From positions 1-22,903 of the forward strand of contig CANRLB010000006.1 in NCBI GenBank assembly GCA_947631365.1: 22,903 nt of DNA. The letters are read 5' to 3'. This document shows positions 7,589 to 14,639 of the stretch, piece by piece. The DNA is from an uncultured Bacilli bacterium. Lineage in GTDB: Bacteria > Bacillota_I > Bacilli_A > RF39 > UBA660. The position numbers and the translations under genes are program-made. Positions within the stretch are counted from its first letter, which is position 1, and every line of letters starts with the position of its first letter. The notes beneath the pieces are model-generated. The model saw nothing but the letters and a program-made list of their open reading frames with translations, was not told the origin of the DNA and searched no databases.

Positions 7589-7957
7589 CTATAAAACCTC
7601 AGGAGCTAAAGAAACAATTTTCATATAATCTTTTTCTCTTAATTCTCTAGCTACTGGACCAAGTACTCTTGTTCCAATTGGAGATTTATCATCTTTAATA
7701 AGAACACAAGCATTATCATCAAATTTAATATAAGATCCATCTTCTCTTCTTACGCCTTCAACAGTTCTAACAATAACTGCTTTAACTACTTTTCCTTTAG
7801 GCATATTACTATTAGGAATAGCTTTTTTTACTGTACCAACAACAACATCGCCAATATTCCCTGATTTTACTTTACTACCACCCATAACTTTAATTACTAA
7901 AAGTTCACGAGCACCAGTATTATCAGCAACTTTTAATCTAGTTTCTTCTTGTACCAT
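7589..7957 (-). CDS. rplN: 50S ribosomal protein L14
   Basis: L14 lies at the subunit interface and forms bridges with the 30S subunit. From the ATG at 7957 it is 122 residues, exactly the family length, starting MVQEETRLKVADNTGARELL and ending MKIVSLAPEVL. A longer reading to 7978 adds seven residues overlapping rpsQ and has no family support, while AGGAGG sits just before 7957. It begins 10 nt after the rpsQ stop. Confidence 0.98.
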   Translation of the reverse strand: MVQEETRLKVADNTGARELLVIKVMGGSKVKSGNIGDVVVGTVKKAIPNSNMPKGKVVKAVIVRTVEGVRREDGSYIKFDDNACVLIKDDKSPIGTRVLGPVARELREKDYMKIVSLAPEVL

Positions 7958-7967
7958 AGTATACCTC

Positions 7968-8225
7968 CTAAAGAACAACAGCTTTTTCTAAAACTTCCAC
8001 TAATTCATATTTCTTAAGTTTTGAAATAGGTTTAGTAAGTCTTATTCTAACTGTATCTCCTAATTTTGCTTTATTTTCTTCATCATGAGCATGATATTTT
8101 TTAGAATATTTAACACGTTTATTATATAAAGGATGACGTTTGTAAGTTTCGACTAAAACAGTTATAGTTTTATCATTTTTATCACTTACTACTTTTCCCA
8201 CTAACTCTTGTACTCTTTTAGCCAT
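7968..8225 (-). CDS. rpsQ: 30S ribosomal protein S17
   Basis: S17 is an OB-fold primary 16S rRNA-binding protein. The 85-residue product carries GKVVSDKNDKTITVLVETYKRHP in two overlapping segments, then KRVKYSKKYHAHDEEN, the S17 signature. Length is normal. Its ATG overlaps the rpmC stop by one base (TAATG), implying coupled translation, and rplN follows after 10 nt. Confidence 0.97.
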   Translation of the reverse strand: MAKRVQELVGKVVSDKNDKTITVLVETYKRHPLYNKRVKYSKKYHAHDEENKAKLGDTVRIRLTKPISKLKKYELVEVLEKAVVL

Positions 8226-8428
8226 TATTTATGTGCACCCTCCATTTCTCTTTCTTTAAGAACAGTTTTCATTTTAGCAACATTTCTTCTAAGTTCTCTT
8301 AAAACTATTGGTTTATCTAATGTACCATTTGCTTGTTGCATTCTTTTTGTGAATAATTCTTCTTTAGTTTCAACTATTTTTTTCTTTAAATCAGCATCAG
8401 ATAGTTTTCTAATATCTTTAATATCCAC
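8225..8428 (-). CDS. rpmC: 50S ribosomal protein L29
   Basis: L29 is a two-helix protein near the peptide exit tunnel and, in E. coli, part of the docking site for trigger factor and SRP. The 67-residue product has the pattern DIRKLSDADLKKKIVETKEELF, in segments, then QANGTLDKP and LRELRRNVAKMKTVLKERE, all typical. It starts 2 nt after the rplP stop and its stop overlaps the rpsQ start as TAATG. Confidence 0.97.
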   Translation of the reverse strand: MDIKDIRKLSDADLKKKIVETKEELFTKRMQQANGTLDKPIVLRELRRNVAKMKTVLKEREMEGAHK

Positions 8429-8430
8429 TA

Positions 8431-8844
8431 TTATTCACCATCCTTTTTAATAAATTTACATTTGATAGGAAGTTTATGAGAAGCAAGACGTAAAGCTTCT
8501 CTAGCTGTTGCTTCATCTATTTCACTAATTTCAAACATAATTTTACCTTCTTTTACTACAGCAACATATTGTTCAACATTACCTTTACCTTTACCTTGAC
8601 GAGTTTCCAAAGGTTTCATGGTTAAAGGTAGGTGTGGGAAAATATTAATAAATACTTTTCCACCACGTTTCATATAACGAGTCATAGCAATACGAGCGGC
8701 TTCAATTTGACGAGCAGATACCCAAGCTCCTTCTAAAGCTACTAGGCCATAATCGCCTTTTGTAAGAGTCGTATTACCTTTTGCATGACCATCATATGTT
8801 AATCTGTGCGACTTTCTATATTTAGTCCTCTTTGGCATCAACAT
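8431..8844 (-). CDS. rplP: 50S ribosomal protein L16
   Basis: L16 organises the A-site region of the large subunit. The 137-residue protein starts MLMPKRTKYRKSHR, includes ARQIEAARIAMTRYMKRGGK (about residues 44-63) and VKEGKIMFEI, and ends with EALRLASHKLPIKCKFI. The MLMPKR start matches Bacillus-type L16, so the first ATG (8844) is chosen over the second (8838); AAGGAGG lies about 9 nt upstream of it. The start lies inside the rpsC end, a 23-nt overlap. Confidence 0.97.
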   Translation of the reverse strand: MLMPKRTKYRKSHRLTYDGHAKGNTTLTKGDYGLVALEGAWVSARQIEAARIAMTRYMKRGGKVFINIFPHLPLTMKPLETRQGKGKGNVEQYVAVVKEGKIMFEISEIDEATAREALRLASHKLPIKCKFIKKDGE

Positions 8845-9502
8845 CTGAAGTCGCCTCCTTTTTAACTATTTTTTTACTAGGTAGAATTTCATCTTTATAA
8901 ATCCATACCTTTACCCCAATTTTTCCATAAGTAGTATTAGCTTCACTTTGAGCATAATCAATATCAGCACGAATTGTATGTAGAGGAACAGTTCCTTCTG
9001 TATACCCTTCACTACGAGCCATTTCTACACCATTAAGTCTGCCAGATACTAATGTTTTAATTCCCTTAGCGCCAGCTTTCATAGTGTCTCTAATTGCTCT
9101 TTTTTGAGCTGCTCTAAAAGGAGCTCTATTTTCAATTTGCATTGCAATATTATCAGCAACTAATTTAGCATTTAAATTAGGATTTTTTTCTTCAACTATG
9201 TTAATAAATACTTCTTCATTAACTAAACGAGAAACAGCTTTACGAAGTTTTTCAATATCTTCGCCACCACGGCCAATAATTACACCAGGTTTAGCAGTTC
9301 TAATTGTAACTTCCGTTTTGCTTTTCTTTCTTTCAATTATAACAGAAGAAATTGATGCATCTTTAAGACTTTTTAAAATATATTCACGGATTTTAATATC
9401 TTTATTTACTAATTCGGCATAATCTTTTTTACTATACCAACGTGAATCCCAATCTTTATTAACACCTAAACGATAACCGACTGGATTAACTTTTTGTCCC
9501 AT
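8822..9502 (-). CDS. rpsC: 30S ribosomal protein S3
   Basis: S3 forms part of the mRNA entry channel and its helicase activity. The 226-residue product starts MGQKVNPVGYRLGVNKDWDS, has the type II KH domain with GxxG at residues 77-80 (KPGVIIGRGGEDI) and the C-terminal domain with SGRLNGVEMARSEGY and DYAQSEANTTYGKIGVKVWI. The C-terminal ~15 residues are acidic (DVDAKED). The ATG overlaps the rplV stop as TAATG; the end overlaps rplP. Confidence 0.98.
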   Translation of the reverse strand: MGQKVNPVGYRLGVNKDWDSRWYSKKDYAELVNKDIKIREYILKSLKDASISSVIIERKKSKTEVTIRTAKPGVIIGRGGEDIEKLRKAVSRLVNEEVFINIVEEKNPNLNAKLVADNIAMQIENRAPFRAAQKRAIRDTMKAGAKGIKTLVSGRLNGVEMARSEGYTEGTVPLHTIRADIDYAQSEANTTYGKIGVKVWIYKDEILPSKKIVKKEATSDVDAKED

Positions 9503-9855
9503 TATTTAGCATCTCCTTCCTCTTTATTATCTGTAACAACAACTTTAATGTGACTAGTTCTTTTATCATGTCTATCAACATTTCCACGTGAAGCAAATTG
9601 AATTCTTTTTAAAACTCTACCAGGATTAACGAAACATTCTTTAATAACTAAATCATTTTCATTCATACCATTATTATTAACAGCATTACTAACAGCAGAA
9701 TTTAAAACTTTAAGAATCATTCTACTTGCTTTTGTATTGGTGGTTTCTAATATATTTCTGGCACTTTCAACATCTTTACCTCTAACTAAATCCATAGTCA
9801 TACGAGCAAGACGAGGTTTAATGATTGCCCCTTTATGTATTGCATAAGCTTCCAT
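9502..9855 (-). CDS. rplV: 50S ribosomal protein L22
   Basis: L22 lines the nascent peptide exit tunnel through its beta-hairpin. The 117-residue product has IKPRLARMTMDLVRGKDVESA near the N-terminus in segments, then the hairpin region with FVNPGRVLKRIQFASRG and the C-terminal strand TSHIKVVVTD. The acidic tail KEEGDAK is short. Both ends are TAATG overlaps, with rpsS upstream and rpsC downstream, so its translation is probably coupled on both sides. Confidence 0.97.
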   Translation of the reverse strand: MEAYAIHKGAIIKPRLARMTMDLVRGKDVESARNILETTNTKASRMILKVLNSAVSNAVNNNGMNENDLVIKECFVNPGRVLKRIQFASRGNVDRHDKRTSHIKVVVTDNKEEGDAK

Positions 9856-10124
9856 TATTTATTACCTCCACCAGCATGGCCTGTAAATTTACGAGTTAAA
9901 GCAAACTCTCCTAATTTATGACCAACCATTTCTTCAGTTATATAAACAGGTATAAAGTCTTTTCCATTATGAATAGCAATTGTATGTCCAACAAAATCAG
10001 GATAAATTGTACTTCTTCTTGACCAAGTTTTGATAACTGTTTTTTTGTTTTCTTTATTTAAGTTTTGAACCTTTTTTAATAGTGATTCTTCAACATAAGG
10101 TCCTTTTTTCAAACTTCTTGCCAT
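9855..10124 (-). CDS. rpsS: 30S ribosomal protein S19
   Basis: S19 lies in the head of the small subunit next to S13 and contacts A-site tRNA and the B1a bridge. The 89-residue product starts MARSLKKGPYVEESLLKKV and has IKTWSRRSTIYPDFVGHTI and the C-terminal HKLGEFALTRKFTGHAGG, all diagnostic. It follows rplB by 9 nt with an AGGAGGAT ribosome binding site and overlaps rplV by one base. Confidence 0.98.
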   Translation of the reverse strand: MARSLKKGPYVEESLLKKVQNLNKENKKTVIKTWSRRSTIYPDFVGHTIAIHNGKDFIPVYITEEMVGHKLGEFALTRKFTGHAGGGNK

Positions 10125-10133
10125 ATTATCCTC

Positions 10134-10967
10134 CTATTTACTCTTCCTACTGATAATTAATTTTTCAGAAGCTTTTTTAGATTTACGAGTTTTATGACCA
10201 AGGGCTAGTTTACCCCAAGGTGTCATAGGACTCTTACGTCCAACAGGGGCACGTCCTTCACCACCACCATGTGGGTGATCGTTAGGATTCATAACACTAC
10301 CACGGTTAGTAGGTCTAATTCCCATATGTCTTTTTCTTCCAGCTTTTCCTAAATTAACAAGATTAGCATCTTCATTACCAACAACACCAATTGTAGCAAT
10401 ACAAACACCTAAAATTTTTCTTGTTTCTCCGGAAGTTAAACGAACGATTACATATTTACCATCACGACCAAGAATTTGGGCAGAAGCACCAGCAGCACGA
10501 CAAAGTTCTGCACCCTTTCCTGGTTTAAGTTCAATACAATGAACCATTGTACCAACCGGAATATTTTGAAGTGGTAAAGAATTTCCTACTTTAATATCAG
10601 CACCCTCACCATTTTCAATAATCATTCCAACTTTTAAACCATTAGGAGCAATAATATATTTCTTTTCTCCATCACGATAGTTAATTAATGCAATATTCGC
10701 ATTTCTATTTGGATCGTATTCAATTGTAGCAACACGACCAGTCACACCAATTTTATTTCTTTTATAATCAATAACACGATATTTTTTAGTATGTCCACCA
10801 CCAATATGACGAACAGTAAGTTTACCTTGATTATTTCTTCCACCAGTTTTATTTACTTTTACAACTAGAGATTTAGTAGGATTATTTTTAGTAGTAATTT
10901 CTTCATTACTTAATGTACTCATTCCCCTACGTCCATTAGTTGTAGGTCTAAAATGTTTTATAGCCAT
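10134..10967 (-). CDS. rplB: 50S ribosomal protein L2
   Basis: L2 is needed for subunit association and for the peptidyl transferase centre. The 277-residue product has the family length. The OB-fold half carries VRHIGGGHTKKYRVIDYKR (about 52-70); the C-terminal SH3-like half carries ELKPGKGAELCRAAGASAQ and RHMGIRPTNRGSVMNPNDHP. The conserved histidine near the active centre is H231 in NDHPHGGGEGR. It lies 11 nt after rplW and 9 nt before rpsS. Confidence 0.98.
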   Translation of the reverse strand: MAIKHFRPTTNGRRGMSTLSNEEITTKNNPTKSLVVKVNKTGGRNNQGKLTVRHIGGGHTKKYRVIDYKRNKIGVTGRVATIEYDPNRNANIALINYRDGEKKYIIAPNGLKVGMIIENGEGADIKVGNSLPLQNIPVGTMVHCIELKPGKGAELCRAAGASAQILGRDGKYVIVRLTSGETRKILGVCIATIGVVGNEDANLVNLGKAGRKRHMGIRPTNRGSVMNPNDHPHGGGEGRAPVGRKSPMTPWGKLALGHKTRKSKKASEKLIISRKSK

Positions 10968-10978
10968 TATTCATCCTC

Positions 10979-11254
10979 CTATAAATCTATGGTAGAGCCA
11001 TCTTTAAGAGTAACTATTGCTTTTTTATAAGCTTTAGTAGTTCCCTCATATCTTCCTACTCTACGTCTTTTAGTTTTTGTATTTAAAGTATTAACACTTT
11101 TAACACTTACTTTAAATGCTTCTTCTAAAGCCTTTTTAATTTCATCTTTTGTAGCAGTTTTTGCTACTTTGAAAGTATAAACATTATTTTGTCTTTCTTT
11201 CATACTTTTTTCAGTAATAACTGGTGAATAAATAATATCACTATAATGTTTCAT
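10979..11254 (-). CDS. rplW: 50S ribosomal protein L23
   Basis: L23 sits at the exit of the peptide tunnel and docks trigger factor and SRP. The 91-residue product starts MKHYSDIIYSPVITEKSM, has NVYTFKVAKTATKDEIKKAL and the RNA-binding extension TLNTKTKRRRVGRYEGTTKA. Length is at the short end of the normal range. Its ATG overlaps the rplD stop by one base (TAATG). Confidence 0.97.
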   Translation of the reverse strand: MKHYSDIIYSPVITEKSMKERQNNVYTFKVAKTATKDEIKKALEEAFKVSVKSVNTLNTKTKRRRVGRYEGTTKAYKKAIVTLKDGSTIDL

Positions 11255-11877
11255 TATTTAAGCACCTCCTCGATTTCTTTAATTGCATCTGTAGTAACTA
11301 CTAAAGTATCAGCATTAACTAAATCATAACAATTAATTTCATCAGCCATTAAAACTAAGATGTTACCTAAATTTCTTGTAGCCATATATAAATTTTCATT
11401 TTCTTCTTTAGTAACAAAAATAGTTTTACCAGTTAGTTTTAATGATTCTAACATATTAGTAGCTTCTTTTGTTTTTAAAGATTTAAAATCAATTTTATCA
11501 ACAACAATTAAAGCTTTTTCTTTATTTTTATAAGTTAAAGCCGTTTTTAAAGCTAGGCTTCTTTCTTTTTTGTTTATTTTAAATGTATAATCGCGATTTT
11601 GAACTCCAAAAGCAATTCCGCCACCACGCCATTGTGTAGCACGAATACTACCTTGACGAGCACGTCCTGTACCTTTTTGTTTCCAAGGTTTTCTGCCACC
11701 GCCAGATACTTCCGCTCTTGATTTTGTTTTTCTTGTTCCTTGACGCATACTATCAAGTTGTAAACAAATCATTTTCTTTAATGCATCATCATTAACGTCA
11801 ATATTCCAAATATTACTATCTAAGGTAATGTCTTTAACAACTTCACCTTTTAAATTTTTAACACTTATCTTTGTCAT
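11254..11877 (-). CDS. rplD: 50S ribosomal protein L4
   Basis: L4 lines the exit tunnel with its long extended loop. In E. coli it also represses the S10 operon by binding the operon leader; whether it does so here is open, but a foldable leader exists at 13093-13190. The 207-residue product has the loop signature RQGTRKTKSRAEVSGGGRKP, then WKQKGTGRARQGSIR, followed by the Rossmann-like half ending in TTDAIKEIEEVLK. AAGGAAA precedes the ATG. It follows rplC by 17 nt and overlaps rplW by one base. Confidence 0.98.
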   Translation of the reverse strand: MTKISVKNLKGEVVKDITLDSNIWNIDVNDDALKKMICLQLDSMRQGTRKTKSRAEVSGGGRKPWKQKGTGRARQGSIRATQWRGGGIAFGVQNRDYTFKINKKERSLALKTALTYKNKEKALIVVDKIDFKSLKTKEATNMLESLKLTGKTIFVTKEENENLYMATRNLGNILVLMADEINCYDLVNADTLVVTTDAIKEIEEVLK

Positions 11878-11894
11878 TATATTTCCTTTCTAGA

Positions 11895-12731
11895 CTATTT
11901 ACTAGCCTCAGGATCCTCAACTGGATTTTCTTCTTTAGTTTCTTCTTTATTTTCTTCTACTTCTTGTGTTTCTTGTACTTCAGTTGCTGGTTCTTCTACT
12001 GTAGTATTTTCTACATTAGTAGTTTCTTTTACTTCTTCTACTACTTCATCTACAACAGTCTCAACTTTCTCTTCCTCATAAGCTTTTAATTCTTTTGGAT
12101 TTTCTTTACGAGAATTTTTTACAGCAGTTCTAATATAAACTAAAGAATTTTTGGCACCTGGAATATTGCCACTAACTAAAATATAATTATCAACTGTATT
12201 TACTTCAATAATTTCAAGATTTTGAATTGTTACAGTTTCAACTCCCATATGTCCTGGAAGTTTTTTACCCTTTAATACTCTTTTTGGAAGCATAGTACCT
12301 AGTGAACCTGGTCCTCTATGATAGTGAGATCCATGGCCCATAGGCCCTCTTGATTGATTCCATCTTTTGATAACACCCTCAGTACCTTTACCTTTAGAAG
12401 TACCTGTTACATCAACGATTTCACCAACATTAAAAATATTTACCCCTATTTTATCACCAATATTATAAGTAGCATCTACATCTCTAATTTCTTTTAAGAA
12501 GCGCTTAGGTGTAGTGCTTGCTTTTTTTGCATGGCCTATTTCAGCCTTATTTGCACGACTTTCTTTCTTTTCAAATACGCCAAGTTGAATAGCATTATAA
12601 CCATCTTTTTCCATTGTTTTTACTTGCATTACAACATTTTCATCACAAGCAACAACAGTTACAGGAATTAATTTACCATCTTTGGTAAATACTTGTGTCA
12701 TGCCAACTTTGCGTCCTAAGATTCCTTTCAT
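11895..12731 (-). CDS. rplC: 50S ribosomal protein L3 with a long acidic C-terminal tail
   Basis: L3 is an early assembly protein whose loop approaches the peptidyl transferase centre. The core spans residues 1 to about 215: MKGILGRKVGMTQVF, the loop KRWNQSRGPMGHGSHYHRGP and SLGTMLPKRVLKGKKLPGHMG. Standard L3 is about 209 residues; here an extra ~60 residues (about 218-278) follow that are very rich in Glu, Val and Thr, ending NPVEDPEASK. The tail is read in the same frame with a clean TAG stop, so it is not a frameshift artefact. It is probably a disordered acidic extension of unknown role. rpsJ lies 22 nt upstream. Confidence 0.97.
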   Translation of the reverse strand: MKGILGRKVGMTQVFTKDGKLIPVTVVACDENVVMQVKTMEKDGYNAIQLGVFEKKESRANKAEIGHAKKASTTPKRFLKEIRDVDATYNIGDKIGVNIFNVGEIVDVTGTSKGKGTEGVIKRWNQSRGPMGHGSHYHRGPGSLGTMLPKRVLKGKKLPGHMGVETVTIQNLEIIEVNTVDNYILVSGNIPGAKNSLVYIRTAVKNSRKENPKELKAYEEEKVETVVDEVVEEVKETTNVENTTVEEPATEVQETQEVEENKEETKEENPVEDPEASK

Positions 12732-12753
12732 TTTACTTTTCCTTTCCTAATTA

Positions 12754-13062
12754 TTAATAAGTTTTAATTTCGATGTCAACGCCACTTGGTAAATCTAAAT
12801 GACTTAAAGCATCAATAGTTTCTTTACTTGGTTTTTTAATATCCACAAGTCTTTTGTGAGTTCTTCTTTCAAATTGTTCACGCGAATCTTTATATATGTA
12901 AACAGCTCTTAAAACAGTAAATTTCTCAATTTCTGTTGGAAGAGGTACTGGTCCAGATACTTCCCCACCTGTTCTTTTTACAGTTTCAACAATTTTTGAA
13001 GCAGCGATATCAAGTAAACGATGATCGTAAGCTTTTAAATTGATTCTAACTTTGTTTGACAT
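12754..13062 (-). CDS. rpsJ: 30S ribosomal protein S10
   Basis: S10 lies in the head of the small subunit and also partners NusB in antitermination. It is the first gene of the superoperon. The 102-residue product has the full family length: MSNKVRINLKAYDHRLLDIA, GPVPLPTEIEKFTVLR and KRLVDIKKPSKETIDALSHL, ending in VDIEIKTY. AAAGGAGG lies 10 nt before the ATG, and the structured leader ends just upstream. Confidence 0.98.
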   Translation of the reverse strand: MSNKVRINLKAYDHRLLDIAASKIVETVKRTGGEVSGPVPLPTEIEKFTVLRAVYIYKDSREQFERRTHKRLVDIKKPSKETIDALSHLDLPSGVDIEIKTY

Positions 13063-13092
13063 TTTTTAATGTCCTCCTTTCGCCTATATCTA

Positions 13093-13190
13093 GTATAGAC
13101 TTGCTCGGCCCAAATTCCCTAATACATCAGAAGAATATTTACCAACTTCTCCTAGCGTATCAGCAACCTTGTGCGTCTCCGCAGTCATAC
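13093..13190 (-). promoter_or_regulatory. Structured 5' leader RNA of the S10 operon (candidate cis-regulator)
   Basis: The leader between the promoter and rpsJ folds by hand into a nested structure. P1 is a long-range closing stem: GUAUGAC (13190-13184) with GUC-U-AUAC (13100-13093), one bulged U. P2 is UGCG-GAGA-CGCA (13183-13172), with a GNRA-type tetraloop. P3 pairs UUGCU (13166-13162) with AGCAA (13105-13101). P4 pairs GAUAC (13161-13157) with GUAUU (13125-13121), one G-U. P5 pairs AGAAG (13150-13146) with CUUCU (13133-13129). Its GC content is visibly above the surrounding DNA. Location directly before the S10 operon suggests ribosomal-protein autoregulation, probably by L4 or S10; the ligand is inference. 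I cannot assign an Rfam family. Confidence 0.65.
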
Positions 13191-13197
13191 GAATATC

Positions 13198-13227
13198 ATT
13201 ATAACACATTAATTATATGTTTTGCAA
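13198..13227 (-). promoter_or_regulatory. Promoter of the S10-spc-alpha operon
   Basis: On the minus strand a perfect TATAAT (-10, 13198-13203) is preceded by TGT, making an extended -10 (TGn). TTGCAA (13222-13227) lies 18 nt upstream as a weak -35. The start point would fall near 13191, just before the first base of the structured leader, leaving about 128 nt of 5' UTR. No other clear promoter was seen between here and rpsJ. Confidence 0.7.
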
Positions 13228-13261
13228 CAATAAAATTGCTATTTTTTAAAAATTTTATAAT

Positions 13262-13290
13262 AAAAAAAGAACTATTATTTAAGTTCCTTT
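13262..13290 (-). terminator. Rho-independent terminator after the cysteine-rich exported protein gene
   Basis: Reading the minus strand, AAGGAACT and AGTTCTTT form an 8-bp stem (one G-U) with an 8-nt loop, followed by a run of T (13268-13262; the inner part of this run also pairs). It starts 2 nt after the TAA stop at 13292 and insulates the S10 promoter from the unit upstream. Confidence 0.75.
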
Positions 13291-13291
13291 A

Positions 13292-14554
13292 TTATGAGCA
13301 TTTTGTTTTATCAAATGGAGCAAAAATACATTTTGTACAAGTTCCAAAATCACTACTATTTTCTTTTTCTATTCCCTTTGTTATTTCTATAGCATTTAAT
13401 ATTCCTAAAACTATTATTGGTATTATATAAACAACCATCCCTGCTATAACGCGCTTTATTAAAGAAGCAGTGGCTTTACTAATAGCTTTTTCATCACTTG
13501 CTACAACAGCTTTTCCCAAATCAAACATTCCAAAAATTATTATTATTAATGGAACTAATATTTTAACTATAGTTAAGATTATCCCAACTATTCTAGCAAC
13601 CTTTTTTATTCCTTCATTTGCACATAAACTAGAATAATTTAATTTATTTTCATATGGATCCGGAGTGTATGAATTCTTTAACTTTCGACAGCCATAAACT
13701 GACGACTCTACATTGTTACTCATTTTGGCTTTAAGACTAAAAAATGAATAATCTTCAGGACAAGTAAAAGCAGGACTTTGGCAAAGTTGAACACCACCAT
13801 AAGTAAGCGAATTAGCTTGGCTACATCCTATGGGCATTTTATAAACGTAATTATAATAATCTATATTAATATCTATAATGCTTTCAATATGAGTTTCTTT
13901 CTTATTTTTAAGCGTAATACGATATGCTAACTTGCTATCTGATGAATTTCTAATATTTACATAAATGATTCCTATGGCATCATGCATTTTTAATATACAT
14001 TTACTTTGATTGCTCCATGAAGCAATAGCTCCATCAGCTCCAGTTTCTAACTCACAGATATAATTTCCACTATTTTGAATGCTAAATTCTTTAAATATAT
14101 CAATTTCAGCATTTGCATTAACATCTAAGCTTTTTTCAACGACCTCATTGCTTACCTCTTTATCTTTTCGGCAACCAAATCCAACATAATTATTCCCATC
14201 ATCGCCTTGGAAATTAATTCTAAATGCTGAGAAACCTTCTGGACAATCATCATCATCAACTAATAAAGTAAAATCACATCTATCCGTCGCATATGTTTCG
14301 GGCACAACACAAAATTGGTGTCCTTTAAACTCTTTCTTTTCTAATTCAGAATCTGAATATTTGTGGAAGACTACCTTATCCATTTTATTTTTAAACTGCA
14401 TAGCACATGTACCAAAGTCAGCATATTCAAAATTAGAATCAAGACTTGTTACATATGTAGTATTATCATCAACACAATCTCTATTCTCGGCAAAAACTTT
14501 AAATGGTAATAGTATTAATAAAAATATTATTAATAATTTTATCTTGGCTTTCAT
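13292..14554 (-). CDS. Exported cysteine-rich protein with internal repeats and two C-terminal membrane helices, VirB2/TrbC pilin-like
   Basis: I do not recognise a named family for the whole protein. From the ATG at 14554 (AGAAGGTG 6 nt upstream) it has 420 residues; the longer reading starts with TTG and is less likely. Residues 5-22 form a Sec signal peptide ending KVFA. The exported part holds about 13 cysteines. Two copies of a unit CPE-x-[FY]-S-x-F...[FY]-x-GCRK occur at C104-C128 and C265-C289, both with 24-residue spacing, and DFGTC occurs at 47-50 and 402-406. Two hydrophobic helices (about 318-345 and 366-388) are separated by a short charged loop (SDEKAISKATASLIKR), the layout of VirB2/TrbC pilins. 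No other secretion genes are nearby, so function is unknown; a disulfide-stabilised surface protein is the likeliest reading. It has its own promoter and terminator. Confidence 0.75.
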   Translation of the reverse strand: MKAKIKLLIIFLLILLPFKVFAENRDCVDDNTTYVTSLDSNFEYADFGTCAMQFKNKMDKVVFHKYSDSELEKKEFKGHQFCVVPETYATDRCDFTLLVDDDDCPEGFSAFRINFQGDDGNNYVGFGCRKDKEVSNEVVEKSLDVNANAEIDIFKEFSIQNSGNYICELETGADGAIASWSNQSKCILKMHDAIGIIYVNIRNSSDSKLAYRITLKNKKETHIESIIDINIDYYNYVYKMPIGCSQANSLTYGGVQLCQSPAFTCPEDYSFFSLKAKMSNNVESSVYGCRKLKNSYTPDPYENKLNYSSLCANEGIKKVARIVGIILTIVKILVPLIIIIFGMFDLGKAVVASDEKAISKATASLIKRVIAGMVVYIIPIIVLGILNAIEITKGIEKENSSDFGTCTKCIFAPFDKTKCS

Positions 14555-14576
14555 CTTTAGCACCTTCTCTTCCAAT

Positions 14577-14606
14577 ATTTTATCACGTCTAATATCATTT
14601 AGTAAA
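14577..14606 (-). promoter_or_regulatory. Candidate promoter of the cysteine-rich exported protein gene
   Basis: In the 85-nt gap after murD2, the minus strand has TGA-TAAAAT (extended -10, hexamer 14577-14582) and TTTACT (14601-14606) 18 nt upstream. The start point would be near 14570, a short distance before the AGAAGGTG ribosome binding site. No terminator hairpin is visible between murD2 and this site, so read-through from murL-murD2 is also possible. Confidence 0.4.
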
Positions 14607-14639
14607 TAGATGAAATTATAATATATTTTTTAAAATATT

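Noticed and set aside
11574..11756. A minus-strand 60-codon frame inside rplD in another frame.
   Set aside because: It lies wholly within the conserved L4 loop region and has no start signal.
11871..12089. A plus-strand frame rich in Phe and Ser opposite the end of rplC.
   Set aside because: It is the mirror of the Glu-rich L3 tail (GAA/GAG read backwards as TTC/CTC), with no ribosome binding site. Other plus-strand frames (for example 3626-3820, 4914-5174, 9198-9422, 14361-14609) are likewise shadows of coding genes.
13090..13188. A 32-codon reading frame in the S10 leader, starting MTAETHKVADTLGE and ending at TAG, with its ATG only about 3 nt after the predicted transcription start.
   Set aside because: It has no ribosome binding site, its codons (GCG, ACG, GGG, CGA) are unlike the neighbouring genes, and every part is better explained by RNA pairing. 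A leaderless peptide cannot be wholly excluded.
13056..13430. A plus-strand frame crossing the S10 leader and promoter region, 124 codons.
   Set aside because: It overlaps a promoter, a terminator and the end of the exported-protein gene, and its product has no recognisable features.
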